DNA of 64,000 nt from Mesorhizobium_K sp040049215. GTDB taxonomy: Bacteria; Pseudomonadota; Alphaproteobacteria; Rhizobiales; Rhizobiaceae. The number at the start of each line of letters is the position of its first letter. The first letter of the stretch is position 1. Both the position numbers and the translations under genes were made by a program. Positions 1 through 9,408 of this stretch are shown here, in pieces. The stretch lies in contig NZ_JBDZDN010000005.1 of the NCBI RefSeq assembly GCF_040049215.1, positions 124,001 to 188,000 of the forward strand. Reading direction: 5' to 3'. Under the pieces are notes generated by a model. The model had not been told where the DNA came from, searched no databases, and saw nothing but the letters and a program-made list of their open reading frames with translations.

Positions 1-32
1 CTACAGCAATGGGTGATCATCGCGTAGTTGGC

Positions 33-692
33 CTAGGGTCCAACCCCCGTGGGCGGCTCTGGCCGGGACGGCTTGCCTTGCCAAGCGTTCACGGACGAGA
101 CCAGCCGAACGAGGTCAGCCACCGTGCGGACGCCCATTTTTGCCATCATCCGGCCGCGATGGACCTTGACCGTCTTCTCGACGGTTCCCAGGTCGGCGGC
201 GATCTGCTTGTTGAGCCGCCCTGCCGCGACATGCGTCAGGACCTCGCGCTCGCGCGGCGTGAGGCTAGCGAGCCGCTTCTCGATCGATTGCCGCCGCTCG
301 CCTTCGCGACGAGCCTCCAGGTCCCGATCCATGGCATGAGAGACTGCGGCCAGAAGCACCGACGCCTCGACCGGCTTGGTCAGGAAGTCGACGGCACCAG
401 CCTTCATCGCCTTGACGCTGACCGGGATATCGCCCCGCCCGGAAAGGAATATCACCGGACGATGGACCGCACCCGACAAGAGGGACTGCTGGATGCCCAA
501 GCCATCCATCCCCGGAAGCATCAGGTCGACTATGGCGCAGCCGGGAACGGCGGGGTCGTGATGGCTGAGGAAATCCTCGGCGCTAGAATGAGGCTTTACC
601 AGATACCCAGTCGAGGAAAGCAGTCTCGCCAGGGCCACGCGCACGCGTTCGTCGTCATCGACCAGGTACACGGTGGAAGCGACGTTTCGCAT
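33..692 (-). CDS. FixJ/NarL-type response regulator
   Basis: A 219-residue two-domain response regulator. Residues 5-120 form a receiver domain with the acidic pocket DDD at 12-14, the phospho-acceptor D56 (VDLMLPGMDG), S84 and K106 (LTKP). Residues 143-199 are a LuxR-type helix-turn-helix (LTPREREVLTHVAAG). This is the usual FixJ/TodT layout and length. It starts only 9 bases after the stop of the sensor kinase gene, so the two are co-transcribed and it is almost certainly the kinase's partner. The targets are not shown by sequence; the divergent DUF1254/DUF3604 genes are the obvious candidates (inference). Confidence 0.93.
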   Translation of the reverse strand: MRNVASTVYLVDDDERVRVALARLLSSTGYLVKPHSSAEDFLSHHDPAVPGCAIVDLMLPGMDGLGIQQSLLSGAVHRPVIFLSGRGDIPVSVKAMKAGAVDFLTKPVEASVLLAAVSHAMDRDLEARREGERRQSIEKRLASLTPREREVLTHVAAGRLNKQIAADLGTVEKTVKVHRGRMMAKMGVRTVADLVRLVSSVNAWQGKPSRPEPPTGVGP

Positions 693-701
693 GTCGGGCC
701 C

Positions 702-2615
702 TCAGAATGGCGGCAGTGTCAGAACCGCCCTCGCGCCGGTATTGTAGCCGTCGTCGAAGATGAGCGTGCCGCCATGAGCCACTGCGATCGAACGGCAAAT
801 AGCCAACCCTAATCCTAGCCCGGTCTCCTTGGTCGTCACGAACGGCTTGAAGGCGCTCAGCTTCAGTTCGGCCGAGAATCCCGGGCCACAGTCCGACACC
901 GACATCTCACGACACCCATCATCCCGCTTTCGCGTCTCTATTTCAACTCGCCTGTCGACGGCGGCCAGGTGCGCCATCGCCTCGGCAGCATTCAGCACGA
1001 GATTGAGAACGAGCTGCTGAAGCTGGGTGACGTTGCCTCGAACCTTCAGTTCCGTTTGCGAGGGGTTGAAACTCACCTTCGTCTGGCGAGCGACGAGTTC
1101 GCTGTGCGCCAGTGCCAATGTCGCTACGATCGCGTGGTTGAGATCCACCGGATCGAGCTTCGCCTCACCCTTGACCATCAAACTGCGCAGTTGCGCGATG
1201 ATCGTCGTGGCGCGCTTGTCGTCCGAAATGATGTCGTCGAGGATTTCTGCCAGTTCCTGCTTGTCGGTGGGGTTCTGCTCAAGCAAGCGGGCTCCAGCCT
1301 CGGCGTTCGCAAGGATCGACGTCAGCGGCTGGGTCAGCTCGTGCGCAAACGAGCCGGAGAGCTCGCCGAGCTGGCTGACCCGCGCAAGGTGAGCGAGCTC
1401 GAGGCGCTCCAGGGCAAGCTCTTGCGTGATCCTCCTGCGGCGCCTGTACTGAACGATCAACGCCGCGATGGTCGATGTCTGAATGGCTAGCACCGCAGCG
1501 ATAGCTAAGATCTGCAGCTGGTACTGTTCCCATGCGGACGGCTCGTAATAGCGAATGTCGGAGCTCTGCGGCAGTAGTCCGCGGTCGATGCCCCACCGCA
1601 CCATTTGACGCCAGTCCACGATCGGCAGCGCCGACGAGACGACAACCTTGCGGGCGGTCACGTTTCCGGCCATTGCCTCGACCGCAAGTTTGCCCATGTC
1701 CAGGCCGACCGAGCGGAAGCTCTCGATGTTTCCGCCGAGGATGCCGAAGCCTATCAGAGTACTGTAGACGCCGTACGAAGGCGCGCCCGATACGGCTGCA
1801 AGCTGGCTGGCGACATCGCGCGCGACGAATCTTTTGCCGCCGGCGTCCTCGACCAAAGACAGCATCAGCAGGATCGTGTCCGGGGAAAGTTCCCGCACCC
1901 TGGCCGTAAAGCCGTCTATCGTGAGATCGGACAGGTATTCGACCTTCATCACCGGCGGCAGGTCAGCCAATTCCGAACGTGCGGTCGCCTCCCAGCTCCG
2001 ATCGAAGACGCTCGACCCGGTGAGGACGACGATGGTTCTTGCGTCCGGCTGCAGCTGTCGCGCGAGATCGATCGTTCCCTTCACATCGAAATGGCTGACG
2101 ACCCCCATTATGTCGGGAGGTAGTGTCTCGCGCTTCACCGTTACGTCTCGCACTCCGCCGAATATCGGGCGCGCCTTCGGAGCGATCTCGTCTCGATGAT
2201 CGAGGATGAACTTCAAGGCCGCAGGACCGACTGCAATGACGACATCAAAGGAAAGCCCTGCATATTTGGCAGTCAGGTTTGCCACGTTGCGCTGGATATT
2301 GCCCGGGTCCGAAAAACGCTGAAGGTCGAGATATTCGCTATAGATCTCGAACCTGGTCGTGATTCCCTCCTCCAGCGCGGTTCTCAGGCCTTCCGCGATC
2401 TCGATGGCCGCGGGAGACGTGCTGTCGTTTTCCCAGACGATCAGGATCCGGTGGGCCGCGGGATCTGCGCCGGCCTCGGCCGCACCGGCCAGCGACGCTA
2501 CGGCGAACCACGGCGTCACGGCCAGCCAGCCGAAAGCGAGCAGGCGACCAGCCAGTTGCAGAACCCTGAACAAACAGCTTCGAGAGCTGCGCCCGCTATT
2601 GTTCCACGACACCAT
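702..2615 (-). CDS. Sensor histidine kinase with periplasmic ABC-type substrate-binding sensor domain
   Basis: 637 residues. An N-terminal hydrophobic segment (about 19-46) acts as signal or anchor. Residues 55-345 resemble the ABC_sub_bind-type periplasmic binding fold. A transmembrane helix lies at about 367-389, followed by a basic patch RRRRR. The dimerisation/phosphoacceptor helix has H425 (FAHELTQP), and the ATPase domain has the N box around N542 (NLVLNAAEA) and the glycine boxes DCGPGF and GLGLGLAI. The domain order implies a kinase that senses a small periplasmic ligand directly. It is first in the operon with the FixJ-like regulator downstream. The Shine-Dalgarno is weak (GGGGTCGG). 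Its start lies 212 bases from the divergent Tat-protein gene, so a shared regulatory region is likely. Confidence 0.92.
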   Translation of the reverse strand: MVSWNNSGRSSRSCLFRVLQLAGRLLAFGWLAVTPWFAVASLAGAAEAGADPAAHRILIVWENDSTSPAAIEIAEGLRTALEEGITTRFEIYSEYLDLQRFSDPGNIQRNVANLTAKYAGLSFDVVIAVGPAALKFILDHRDEIAPKARPIFGGVRDVTVKRETLPPDIMGVVSHFDVKGTIDLARQLQPDARTIVVLTGSSVFDRSWEATARSELADLPPVMKVEYLSDLTIDGFTARVRELSPDTILLMLSLVEDAGGKRFVARDVASQLAAVSGAPSYGVYSTLIGFGILGGNIESFRSVGLDMGKLAVEAMAGNVTARKVVVSSALPIVDWRQMVRWGIDRGLLPQSSDIRYYEPSAWEQYQLQILAIAAVLAIQTSTIAALIVQYRRRRRITQELALERLELAHLARVSQLGELSGSFAHELTQPLTSILANAEAGARLLEQNPTDKQELAEILDDIISDDKRATTIIAQLRSLMVKGEAKLDPVDLNHAIVATLALAHSELVARQTKVSFNPSQTELKVRGNVTQLQQLVLNLVLNAAEAMAHLAAVDRRVEIETRKRDDGCREMSVSDCGPGFSAELKLSAFKPFVTTKETGLGLGLAICRSIAVAHGGTLIFDDGYNTGARAVLTLPPF

Positions 2616-2827
2616 TGCCGACCCCGCGCGTCCATTGGTCTAGCGGGCGATCGCGTCGTCGTTCATATCGACTGATGATCGCCTCGACCTCGACCCCTCT
2701 ATAGGCCCTTGGTCCAACTATCCCAGCGTCAATCTTCGATGAACAATTGAGCGGTTCGCGGTCACTTTTTCTTCAGACCAGTGCCACGGATACCATCGCC
2801 ACGACCATAGATTCCGTGAGGGCAACG

Positions 2828-3352
2828 ATGACAAACAGACGAAGCTTTCTCCTGGCCGCTTCCACTATTGCACTTGCATCCGGATCGGCCAAACCCGATT
2901 CCGCTCAAGCGGCCGAGGAAATGGCCGACTTCCTGTTCGTTCAGACAGCAAGCGCGATGACCTTCGACAAGACGACGAGCAAGCTGACGCTCGAAGGCAT
3001 CGGCGCCACGACCTTGTTTTTCGCCGACCGTCCCGAGCGCATTGCCGGGAACATGAAGACGACGGCTTTCGTGCCGTTCTGGAGCACGGGCAAGGACAGC
3101 TTCCTTTCCGATCCGCCGAATGCCGACCTGTCGATCCTCGAGGGGGATAAGCTCCGGCAGGTCGTGGTCGTTCTGGAGAATCCGGAACTGAATGGCACCA
3201 GCCTGACCTACACGGTGAAGGTGGTTGGCGGCGAGATGCCGGAGAAGGGCTCCGAGCTTTCTGTGTTCATCGACATCATCGGCATGCCGCTGACGCCGCT
3301 CTCCTATGCGGGCGTGGCCAGGCGCGGCTTCCGGCGGGCGGTTCTCTACTAG
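2828..3352 (+). CDS. Small exported protein with twin-arginine signal, unknown function
   Basis: 174 residues from the ATG at 2828, chosen because GAGGG sits just upstream and the protein then starts with a Tat-like motif (NRRSFLLAAS) and an Ala-rich signal ending near AQA. The mature part (ADFLFVQTASAMTFDKTT...) looks like a compact beta-rich domain; I do not recognise a family with certainty. It contains no cysteine, so it is not an obvious lipoprotein. It leads the plus-strand run of exported proteins, and its 153-base gap to the first DUF1254 gene is compatible with co-transcription. Periplasmic location is inferred from the signal. Confidence 0.75.
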   Translation: MTNRRSFLLAASTIALASGSAKPDSAQAAEEMADFLFVQTASAMTFDKTTSKLTLEGIGATTLFFADRPERIAGNMKTTAFVPFWSTGKDSFLSDPPNADLSILEGDKLRQVVVVLENPELNGTSLTYTVKVVGGEMPEKGSELSVFIDIIGMPLTPLSYAGVARRGFRRAVLY

Positions 3353-3505
3353 CATCCGCCCCAACGCGAAGCGCCTCCGTACTGCCGGCCGGCGAAGGGA
3401 CATGGCAGCCGCCCGGTATCAATGTGGCGCAATGGTTATCTGCACCACGCTGACAGGTGGCCCCGGATGGGGCGCCGCGTAGAATTGCAACAAAGGATGT
3501 TCACC

Positions 3506-5131
3506 ATGAAACGCTTCCTGAAATTAGCCGGCGCCACCGCGTTTGCTGCCCTCGCCCTACCCTCCGTCGCTGCGATCGCGCAGGTGTCACAAGAGATCGT
3601 TAGATCTCTTGGCGCTCCCGACAGGATCGAGACGAGCATTGGCACGCTGGAGTTCAAGGACGGCGCTCCGAGCGCCGAGACCGCGAAAAAGGTGTTGGAC
3701 GCGCTCGAGTTCACCAACGCGCTCAACGTCTACAACAACAGCTTCCGCGGTGCTTCGGCCCTCGGGTTCCACAAGGGCCTCCAGAGCGTTGGCGCTGATT
3801 ACAATGACGTCGTCATAACATCCGAACTGGCGGACTCGGCGAACCTGTTCCTGACCGGAAACGCCGACACAGTCTATTACATCTCGGTCATCGACCTCTC
3901 GAAGGGGCCGATGGTGATCGAACAGCCGTCCGACGGCTTGGGCACCATCAACGACATGTGGTTCTCGTGGATCATTGACGTCGGATTCCCCGGCCCGGAT
4001 CGCGGGCAGGGCGGCAAATACCTGATCGTCGGCCCTGACTACAATGGACCACTGCCCGAGGACGGATATTTCGTCGCCCATTCGAAGACCAACCATGCGC
4101 TCTATGCCTCGCGCGCCTATCTGGTGAAGGACGATCCAAAGCCTACGGTCGCGAACATCAAGACGAACCTGAAGATCTATCCCTACGCGGCGGGCGGTTA
4201 CGGTACGAGCATCGCCCAGGCGCTGACCGGCGTGGTGCGCCTCGGGGAAAATGCGAAGATCCCCGACACCAAATTCGTCGAGATCAGTGGCGTGTCGATG
4301 AACACCATCCCGCCCAGCGATTTCGGTTTCTACGAGTGGATCAACGAGAACGTCCAGGCCGAGCCCGCGACCAGCTATGATGTGGAGCTTTCCGGCCAGC
4401 TTGCCGCCATCGGCATAGTCAAGGGCCAGGAATTCGCGCCCGACGAGCGCATGAAGAAGATCCTCACCGACGCCGCCGCCGTCGGCCAGGCGGCCGGCCG
4501 GGTGCTGAACTGGCGCCCCGACGCGGCCCACCCGGACTGGGCCTACTATCCCGATTCGATGTGGGGAAACATGCTCTGGGAGGGCGGCGCCTTCTTCGAA
4601 ACCCCGCCACCCATCTTCAAGGACGGCGAATTCAAACCACTGCCGCCGACCGGTGCCCGCACCCTCGATTCGCGCACGGCCTTCTACTACGGCTATACGC
4701 TCGACAGCCCTGGCATGATCATGAACATCCCCGGCGTGGGATCGCAGTACCTGCTAGGCTACCTCGATTCCGATCGAAACCCGTATGATGGCGCAAAGAC
4801 CTACAAGGTGACCTTGCCCAAGGACATTCCCGCCAAGGCGTTCTGGTCCTTCACGCTCTACGACAACCAGACGCGCTCGATGCTGCAGACGCCGCAGAAA
4901 TATCCGCGCGCCGGCAGCCAGAGCTATCCCTCTCCCGCCGCCGAGGCCGCCGCCGACGGCACGACCACGGTTTATTTCGGTCCGACCCAGCCCGAAGGCG
5001 TGGCACGTGGCAACTGGATCCAGACCGACCCCGGGAAGGGCTGGTTCACGGTCCTGCGCCTCTACAGCCCGTTGCCGTCGTTCTTCGACAAGAGCTGGCG
5101 GCCGAGCGAGATCGAGTTGGTGCAAGGATAG
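3506..5131 (+). CDS. DUF1254/DUF1214 domain exported protein, copy 1
   Basis: 541 residues from the ATG at 3506, which has AAAGGA 8 bases upstream and gives a clean Sec signal (MKRFLKLAGATAFAALALPS). A frame extension upstream to 3422 has no such signal. The body has the N-terminal DUF1254 region and a C-terminal DUF1214 region (KAFWSFTLYDNQTRSMLQTP, then ...SWRPSEIELV at the end). The biochemical role of this family is not established. The neighbouring gene at 5233 is a clear paralogue with the same ending, so the pair is a tandem duplication that has since diverged. Confidence 0.9.
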   Translation: MKRFLKLAGATAFAALALPSVAAIAQVSQEIVRSLGAPDRIETSIGTLEFKDGAPSAETAKKVLDALEFTNALNVYNNSFRGASALGFHKGLQSVGADYNDVVITSELADSANLFLTGNADTVYYISVIDLSKGPMVIEQPSDGLGTINDMWFSWIIDVGFPGPDRGQGGKYLIVGPDYNGPLPEDGYFVAHSKTNHALYASRAYLVKDDPKPTVANIKTNLKIYPYAAGGYGTSIAQALTGVVRLGENAKIPDTKFVEISGVSMNTIPPSDFGFYEWINENVQAEPATSYDVELSGQLAAIGIVKGQEFAPDERMKKILTDAAAVGQAAGRVLNWRPDAAHPDWAYYPDSMWGNMLWEGGAFFETPPPIFKDGEFKPLPPTGARTLDSRTAFYYGYTLDSPGMIMNIPGVGSQYLLGYLDSDRNPYDGAKTYKVTLPKDIPAKAFWSFTLYDNQTRSMLQTPQKYPRAGSQSYPSPAAEAAADGTTTVYFGPTQPEGVARGNWIQTDPGKGWFTVLRLYSPLPSFFDKSWRPSEIELVQG

Positions 5132-5189
5132 AACTGGTTAGCGCAGTGCCGGCGGCGGACGCCTGCGCCGCGCCGGCGGTTCTGCCGAT

Positions 5190-5207
5190 GGCCTGCAATT
5201 GCAGGCC
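5190..5207. promoter_or_regulatory. Perfect 18-base palindrome between the DUF1254 paralogues
   Basis: GGCCTGCAATTGCAGGCC is a perfect dyad in the 101-base gap between the two DUF1254 genes, 25 bases upstream of the second start and just before its GGAGG ribosome site. It could be an operator or an RNA hairpin that sets relative expression of the second copy. There is no U-tract beside it, so it is not a classic terminator. Confidence 0.45.
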
Positions 5208-5232
5208 GACGAAAAACATAGGAGGTTGAAAA

Positions 5233-6780
5233 ATGAAGCCCTCGAGCAATCCTTTCACGGAAAGCAGATCATTCGCAAAGAAACTCGGAGGAGCCTTGGT
5301 GGCTTCAGCCCTTGTCGCCGTGGGCTCGCCGGAGTTGGCGGCAGCGGATGTCACGAAAGCGGAACTTGAGTCGATCTCGATCCCCGACAAGGTCGACACT
5401 TCGATCGGCACGTTGGAGTTCTTCGACGGCATGCCGATCGGCAACACTGTCCAATCCGTTTACGACAACCTCGACAGAATGCGTGCCACCGACGTCTTTC
5501 TTGACAATCTGGGTGCCGTGTCGATCAACAGCGTTCTCGACGGATTTGCCAGAGAAGGCGCGGACGCGCCGAACAAGATCGCGGTATTCGAGCAGTTGAT
5601 GGATTCAGCGACCCTTGTCGTTACCGCGAACACCTCGACCCTTTATGCGTATTCGGGGACGGACCTCGCCAAGGACGGACCGACGGTCATCGAAGTACCG
5701 CCGGGGATGCTTGGCTTTCTCGATGATTCCTGGCAGAGATTTGTCGGCAATATCGGCGTCACCGGCCCGGACAAGGGCAAGGGCGGCAAGTACCTCGTGC
5801 TGCCGCCGGGCTACGAAGGTGACGTGCCTGACGGATATTTCCTGCTGAAGCCTTCGACCAACAGGAATTTCCTCTTCCTGCGCGGCTTTATCAACGACGG
5901 CCTGGAGCCGGCAGTCCAGAACATCACCTCGGGCCTCAAGATCTACCCGCTCAAGGACGCTGCCAACCCAGCGCCGACGGAGTACGTCAATGTATCGGGG
6001 AAGTCTTTCAACACCGTTTTCCCGAACGACCTGAAATACTTCGAGATCCTTGACGCGATCATCCAGCGCGAGCCGATCGATGCGATCGGGCCAGAAGTCC
6101 GCGGCGAGATCGCTTCGATCGGTATCGTCAAGGGTCAGAAGTTCGAGCCCGACGACCGGATGAAGAAGCTGTTGGCCGAAGCGGGCACGCTCGGCAACGC
6201 AACCGCGCGCGTCATCACCACTTATCCGCGCATCGAAGGGGTCCAGATCTATCCCGACACCGACAGTTCCTGGATCATGGGATTTGCAAACAAGAATACC
6301 TCGTTCGAGGCGGATGGAGCCATGGACCTCAGTGCGAGGGTTCTGTTCTACTTCAATGCCGGCGGCGTGACCCCTTCCATGGCGGTCACAAAAGCCGGGG
6401 AGGGGTCGGATTACGCCATGGCCAGTATCGATGCCGACAAGAAGCCGTTTGACGGGTCCAAGACCTATAGGCTGCATCTGCCGCCGAACGTGCCGGTGAA
6501 CGATTTCTGGGCCGTCACGATGTATGATACGCAGACCCGATCGCAACTCCAGACGAGCCAGAAGTTCCCTACGATCGGTAGCCAGACCGAGGGAATGGCG
6601 AAGAACGCGGACGGGTCCTACGACATCTATTTTGCTCCGAATGCGCCGGAAGGCAAGGAGGGCAACTGGCTTCAGACTGTTGCCGGTAAGAGCTGGTTCC
6701 CGCTCCTGCGGATGTACGGGCCATTGGAGCCCTGGATCAACAAGACCTGGCGGCCGAGCGAAATCGAGCTGGTGAGGTAA
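5233..6780 (+). CDS. DUF1254/DUF1214 domain exported protein, copy 2
   Basis: 515 residues. The start has a strong GGAGG 7 bases upstream. An N-terminal export signal is likely: a polar stretch followed by a hydrophobic segment, GGALVASALVAVGSPELAAA. It is homologous along its length to the upstream copy: shared SIGTLEF near the N-terminus, IASIGIVKGQKFEPDDRMKK in the middle, DFWAVTMYDTQTRSQLQT near the C-terminus and TWRPSEIELV at the end. It is shorter by about 26 residues. Family function is unknown; it is presumably periplasmic and works with, or instead of, copy 1. Confidence 0.9.
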   Translation: MKPSSNPFTESRSFAKKLGGALVASALVAVGSPELAAADVTKAELESISIPDKVDTSIGTLEFFDGMPIGNTVQSVYDNLDRMRATDVFLDNLGAVSINSVLDGFAREGADAPNKIAVFEQLMDSATLVVTANTSTLYAYSGTDLAKDGPTVIEVPPGMLGFLDDSWQRFVGNIGVTGPDKGKGGKYLVLPPGYEGDVPDGYFLLKPSTNRNFLFLRGFINDGLEPAVQNITSGLKIYPLKDAANPAPTEYVNVSGKSFNTVFPNDLKYFEILDAIIQREPIDAIGPEVRGEIASIGIVKGQKFEPDDRMKKLLAEAGTLGNATARVITTYPRIEGVQIYPDTDSSWIMGFANKNTSFEADGAMDLSARVLFYFNAGGVTPSMAVTKAGEGSDYAMASIDADKKPFDGSKTYRLHLPPNVPVNDFWAVTMYDTQTRSQLQTSQKFPTIGSQTEGMAKNADGSYDIYFAPNAPEGKEGNWLQTVAGKSWFPLLRMYGPLEPWINKTWRPSEIELVR

Positions 6781-7106
6781 AATGGAAGGCGCGGCTGAGA
6801 TGCGGATCGAGTCGGGTCGGCGGCTTGCTGCGCCCTCGTACGCCAGCCGCGCCGCGGCAGGGGTATCGTGCGCTGGGCGTCGACTACAGCGAGGATGGTT
6901 TCCTGTTCGACGTAGTGCAGCAGGGACCAATCGCGGGACTGACGATCCGATTTTGACTTCCGGCGGATGCGCTGGTGAGACATGGGGCCAAACGTGAGAA
7001 ACATCGCAGCGGCTGTGATTCTGACTAGAGTGAACCCGGACCTAATGCCTGCTCGGACAAATGTCCTGAGCCCGGAGCAGGTTCAAAAGTGAAATGTGAG
7101 GGAATC
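6781..7106. other. 326-base non-coding gap before DUF3604 gene
   Basis: I see no convincing gene. Short open frames exist on both strands but lack ribosome sites and protein-like composition. The gap probably holds the promoter for the four-gene DUF3604 operon. The last bases include a GAGGGA ribosome site at about 7099-7103. Confidence 0.5.
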
Positions 7107-9350
7107 ATGCGGAAATCTTACAGAACCACGGTCTTGCTCGCTTCAGCAGCATCGTTGCTGATCTGTGCGTCGGCGAACTCTCAAGAAAGGCAGGCATTTT
7201 TTGGCGAGACGCATGTCCATACGGGCTGGTCGTTCGACGCCTACATCTTCGGCAACACCAAGACCTCGCCCGCCGACGCCTACAAATACGCCAAGGGGCA
7301 GACCATCAAGCACCCGCTCGGCTACGACATCAAAATCGATACACCGCTCGATTGGATGGGTGTCACCGATCATTCCGAGTATGTCGGCACCGTCGCTCTG
7401 GCCAACACGCCGGGCTCGTCTATCGCCAAACTGCCGATTGCAGAGAAGCTGATCGTTCACTCGCCGGCCGATATCCAGCGCATCTACCTATGGCTCGGTG
7501 GCACGATCATCGACAAGAAGCCGATCGAAGAGCTGATCTCGCCCGAAGTGGCGGGCTCCGTCTGGAAGCAGAATGTCGACATCGCCGACGCAGCCAACGA
7601 GCCGGGCAAATTCACGGCCTTTTGCTCCTATGAATGGACGTCGACCCCGAACAACCGCAACATGCACCGGAACGTCTTCTTCAAGGACTGCGCCAAAGTT
7701 CCGGTTGCGCCCTTCAGCTCGATTGATTCCAGCGATCCGTCGGACCTCTGGAATTGGATGGACGGACAGCGCAAGGACGGCAATGAGCTCCTGGCGATCT
7801 CGCACAACGCCAACCTCTCCGACGGACACATGTTCCCGACCGACGTCGATGAGAAAGGGCGCCCAATCGACGCCGCCTGGGCAGCATCGCGCGACCGGAA
7901 CGAGCGGCTGACAGAAATCAAGCAGATCAAAGGCGCCTCGGAAACCCATCCGACACTGTCGCCCAATGACGAGTTCGCCAATTTCGAGATTCTGACCTAT
8001 CTGCTCGGCGACCCGGCGGGGCGCTTCCCCCAGGTCTCCGGCAGTTATGTCAGACAGGCCTTGAAGGATGGTCTCTCGATGAACGAGGCCCGGGGGTACA
8101 ACCCTTATAAGCCCGGCTTCGTCGGCGGATCGGATTCTCACAACACCGGCGTGCCGTATCGCCAGGACAATTTTTATGGCGGCCACGGGTTGAATGATGG
8201 CGACATAAAGCAGCGCATGTCGGGCTACGTCTTTGCCGGCCTAGACGTTCGGCTGGAGAATCCGGCAGGACTGACGGGCATATGGGCTGAAGAAAACACC
8301 CGTGCCTCGCTGTTCGACGGTATGGCCCGCAAGGAAACCTTCGCCACCAGCGGACCGCACATCAAGGTTCGCCTTTTCGGTGGCGCCGACCTCGCCGCTG
8401 CCGCCGACCAGGAAGACTGGGTGAAGGCAGCGTATGCCGGCGGTGTGCCGATGGGCGGAGACCTGCAGCCGCTCGGCGATGCCAAGGCGCCGTCCTTCAT
8501 CGTTTGGGCGCTGAAGGACCCGACTTCGGGCAATCTCGACCGTATCCAGATCGTCAAGGGCTGGAGCAAGAACGGTCAGAGCTTCGAAAAGATCTTCGAC
8601 GTCACCTGGGCCGGAAACCGGACGCCCGACCCGTTCACAGGCGTTGTGCCGCCGATCGGCAGTACGGTGAACATATCGGATGCCAGCTATACCAATACGA
8701 TCGGCGGCGTCGAATTGAAGGGGACATGGACGGACCCCGAATTCGATCCCAGCCTCGACGCGTTCTACTACGCGCGAACCCTTGAGATTCCTACGCCGCG
8801 CTGGACAACGATCCAGGCCAAGGAGCTTGGCATCGCGCCTCCGGACAACGTCGCGGCGACAATCCAGGAGCGCGCCTGGAGTTCGCCGATCTGGTACACC
8901 GCAACCCAGGAGTTGAGAGCGGCGACCAAAGGGACCACGGTCGCCGATCTGAAGTCGCAGGGCGCCACTGCATTGGACGACAAGGCGCTCACGGATCTGA
9001 TCGTCGGCAAGTCAAGCTGGGTGCGCAACAACGTAACCGGCGATGTCTTCAGTATCGCGTGGACCGCCTCGGGACAGCGTCTGATTGCCAACATCAACGG
9101 CGAAGTTCCGAAGCCAAGCGAGATTGGCGACGTGCTGCATGGCGGCCTGACCGGCCAGGGAACCGCATATGCGATCAAGGATGGAACCATCGTGACCACC
9201 CTTGGCAACTTGCCGTACGAGGCGACCGTCTACAAGCTCGGCGACAAGTACTTTGCTGCGCGTAGCAACGAGTTCGGTTACGCCAACTATGAGGTTGTTC
9301 CGACGCCGCAAATGCTCGACCCGGTGGGTCAGCAGAAATCGCCGTTCTGA
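7107..9350 (+). CDS. DUF3604 domain exported protein (PHP-like metal-binding fold)
   Basis: 747 residues from the ATG at 7107, chosen because GAGGGA precedes it and the protein then starts with a standard Sec signal (MRKSYRTTVLLASAASLLIC...). A GTG at 7089 in the same frame would add six residues. Metal-ligand-like motifs resemble PHP-superfamily active sites: H36/H38 (GETHVHTGWS), D88/H89 (GVTDHSEY), H233 (SHNANLSDGH) and D343/H345 (GGSDSHNTGV). This supports a periplasmic metal-dependent hydrolase, possibly phosphoesterase-like, but no substrate is established for DUF3604. It heads an operon with the next three genes (gaps of 58 and 50 bases, then an overlap). Confidence 0.92.
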   Translation: MRKSYRTTVLLASAASLLICASANSQERQAFFGETHVHTGWSFDAYIFGNTKTSPADAYKYAKGQTIKHPLGYDIKIDTPLDWMGVTDHSEYVGTVALANTPGSSIAKLPIAEKLIVHSPADIQRIYLWLGGTIIDKKPIEELISPEVAGSVWKQNVDIADAANEPGKFTAFCSYEWTSTPNNRNMHRNVFFKDCAKVPVAPFSSIDSSDPSDLWNWMDGQRKDGNELLAISHNANLSDGHMFPTDVDEKGRPIDAAWAASRDRNERLTEIKQIKGASETHPTLSPNDEFANFEILTYLLGDPAGRFPQVSGSYVRQALKDGLSMNEARGYNPYKPGFVGGSDSHNTGVPYRQDNFYGGHGLNDGDIKQRMSGYVFAGLDVRLENPAGLTGIWAEENTRASLFDGMARKETFATSGPHIKVRLFGGADLAAAADQEDWVKAAYAGGVPMGGDLQPLGDAKAPSFIVWALKDPTSGNLDRIQIVKGWSKNGQSFEKIFDVTWAGNRTPDPFTGVVPPIGSTVNISDASYTNTIGGVELKGTWTDPEFDPSLDAFYYARTLEIPTPRWTTIQAKELGIAPPDNVAATIQERAWSSPIWYTATQELRAATKGTTVADLKSQGATALDDKALTDLIVGKSSWVRNNVTGDVFSIAWTASGQRLIANINGEVPKPSEIGDVLHGGLTGQGTAYAIKDGTIVTTLGNLPYEATVYKLGDKYFAARSNEFGYANYEVVPTPQMLDPVGQQKSPF

Positions 9351-9408
9351 GAAGTCCCGGCGAGCGGTCAGGGCCATCGCCCGACCGCTCCCGACGGAGG
9401 ACTGGCCT

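Noticed and set aside
5190..5207. Terminator reading of the 18-base palindrome
   Set aside because: No U-tract on either side, so I list it only as a possible regulatory dyad.
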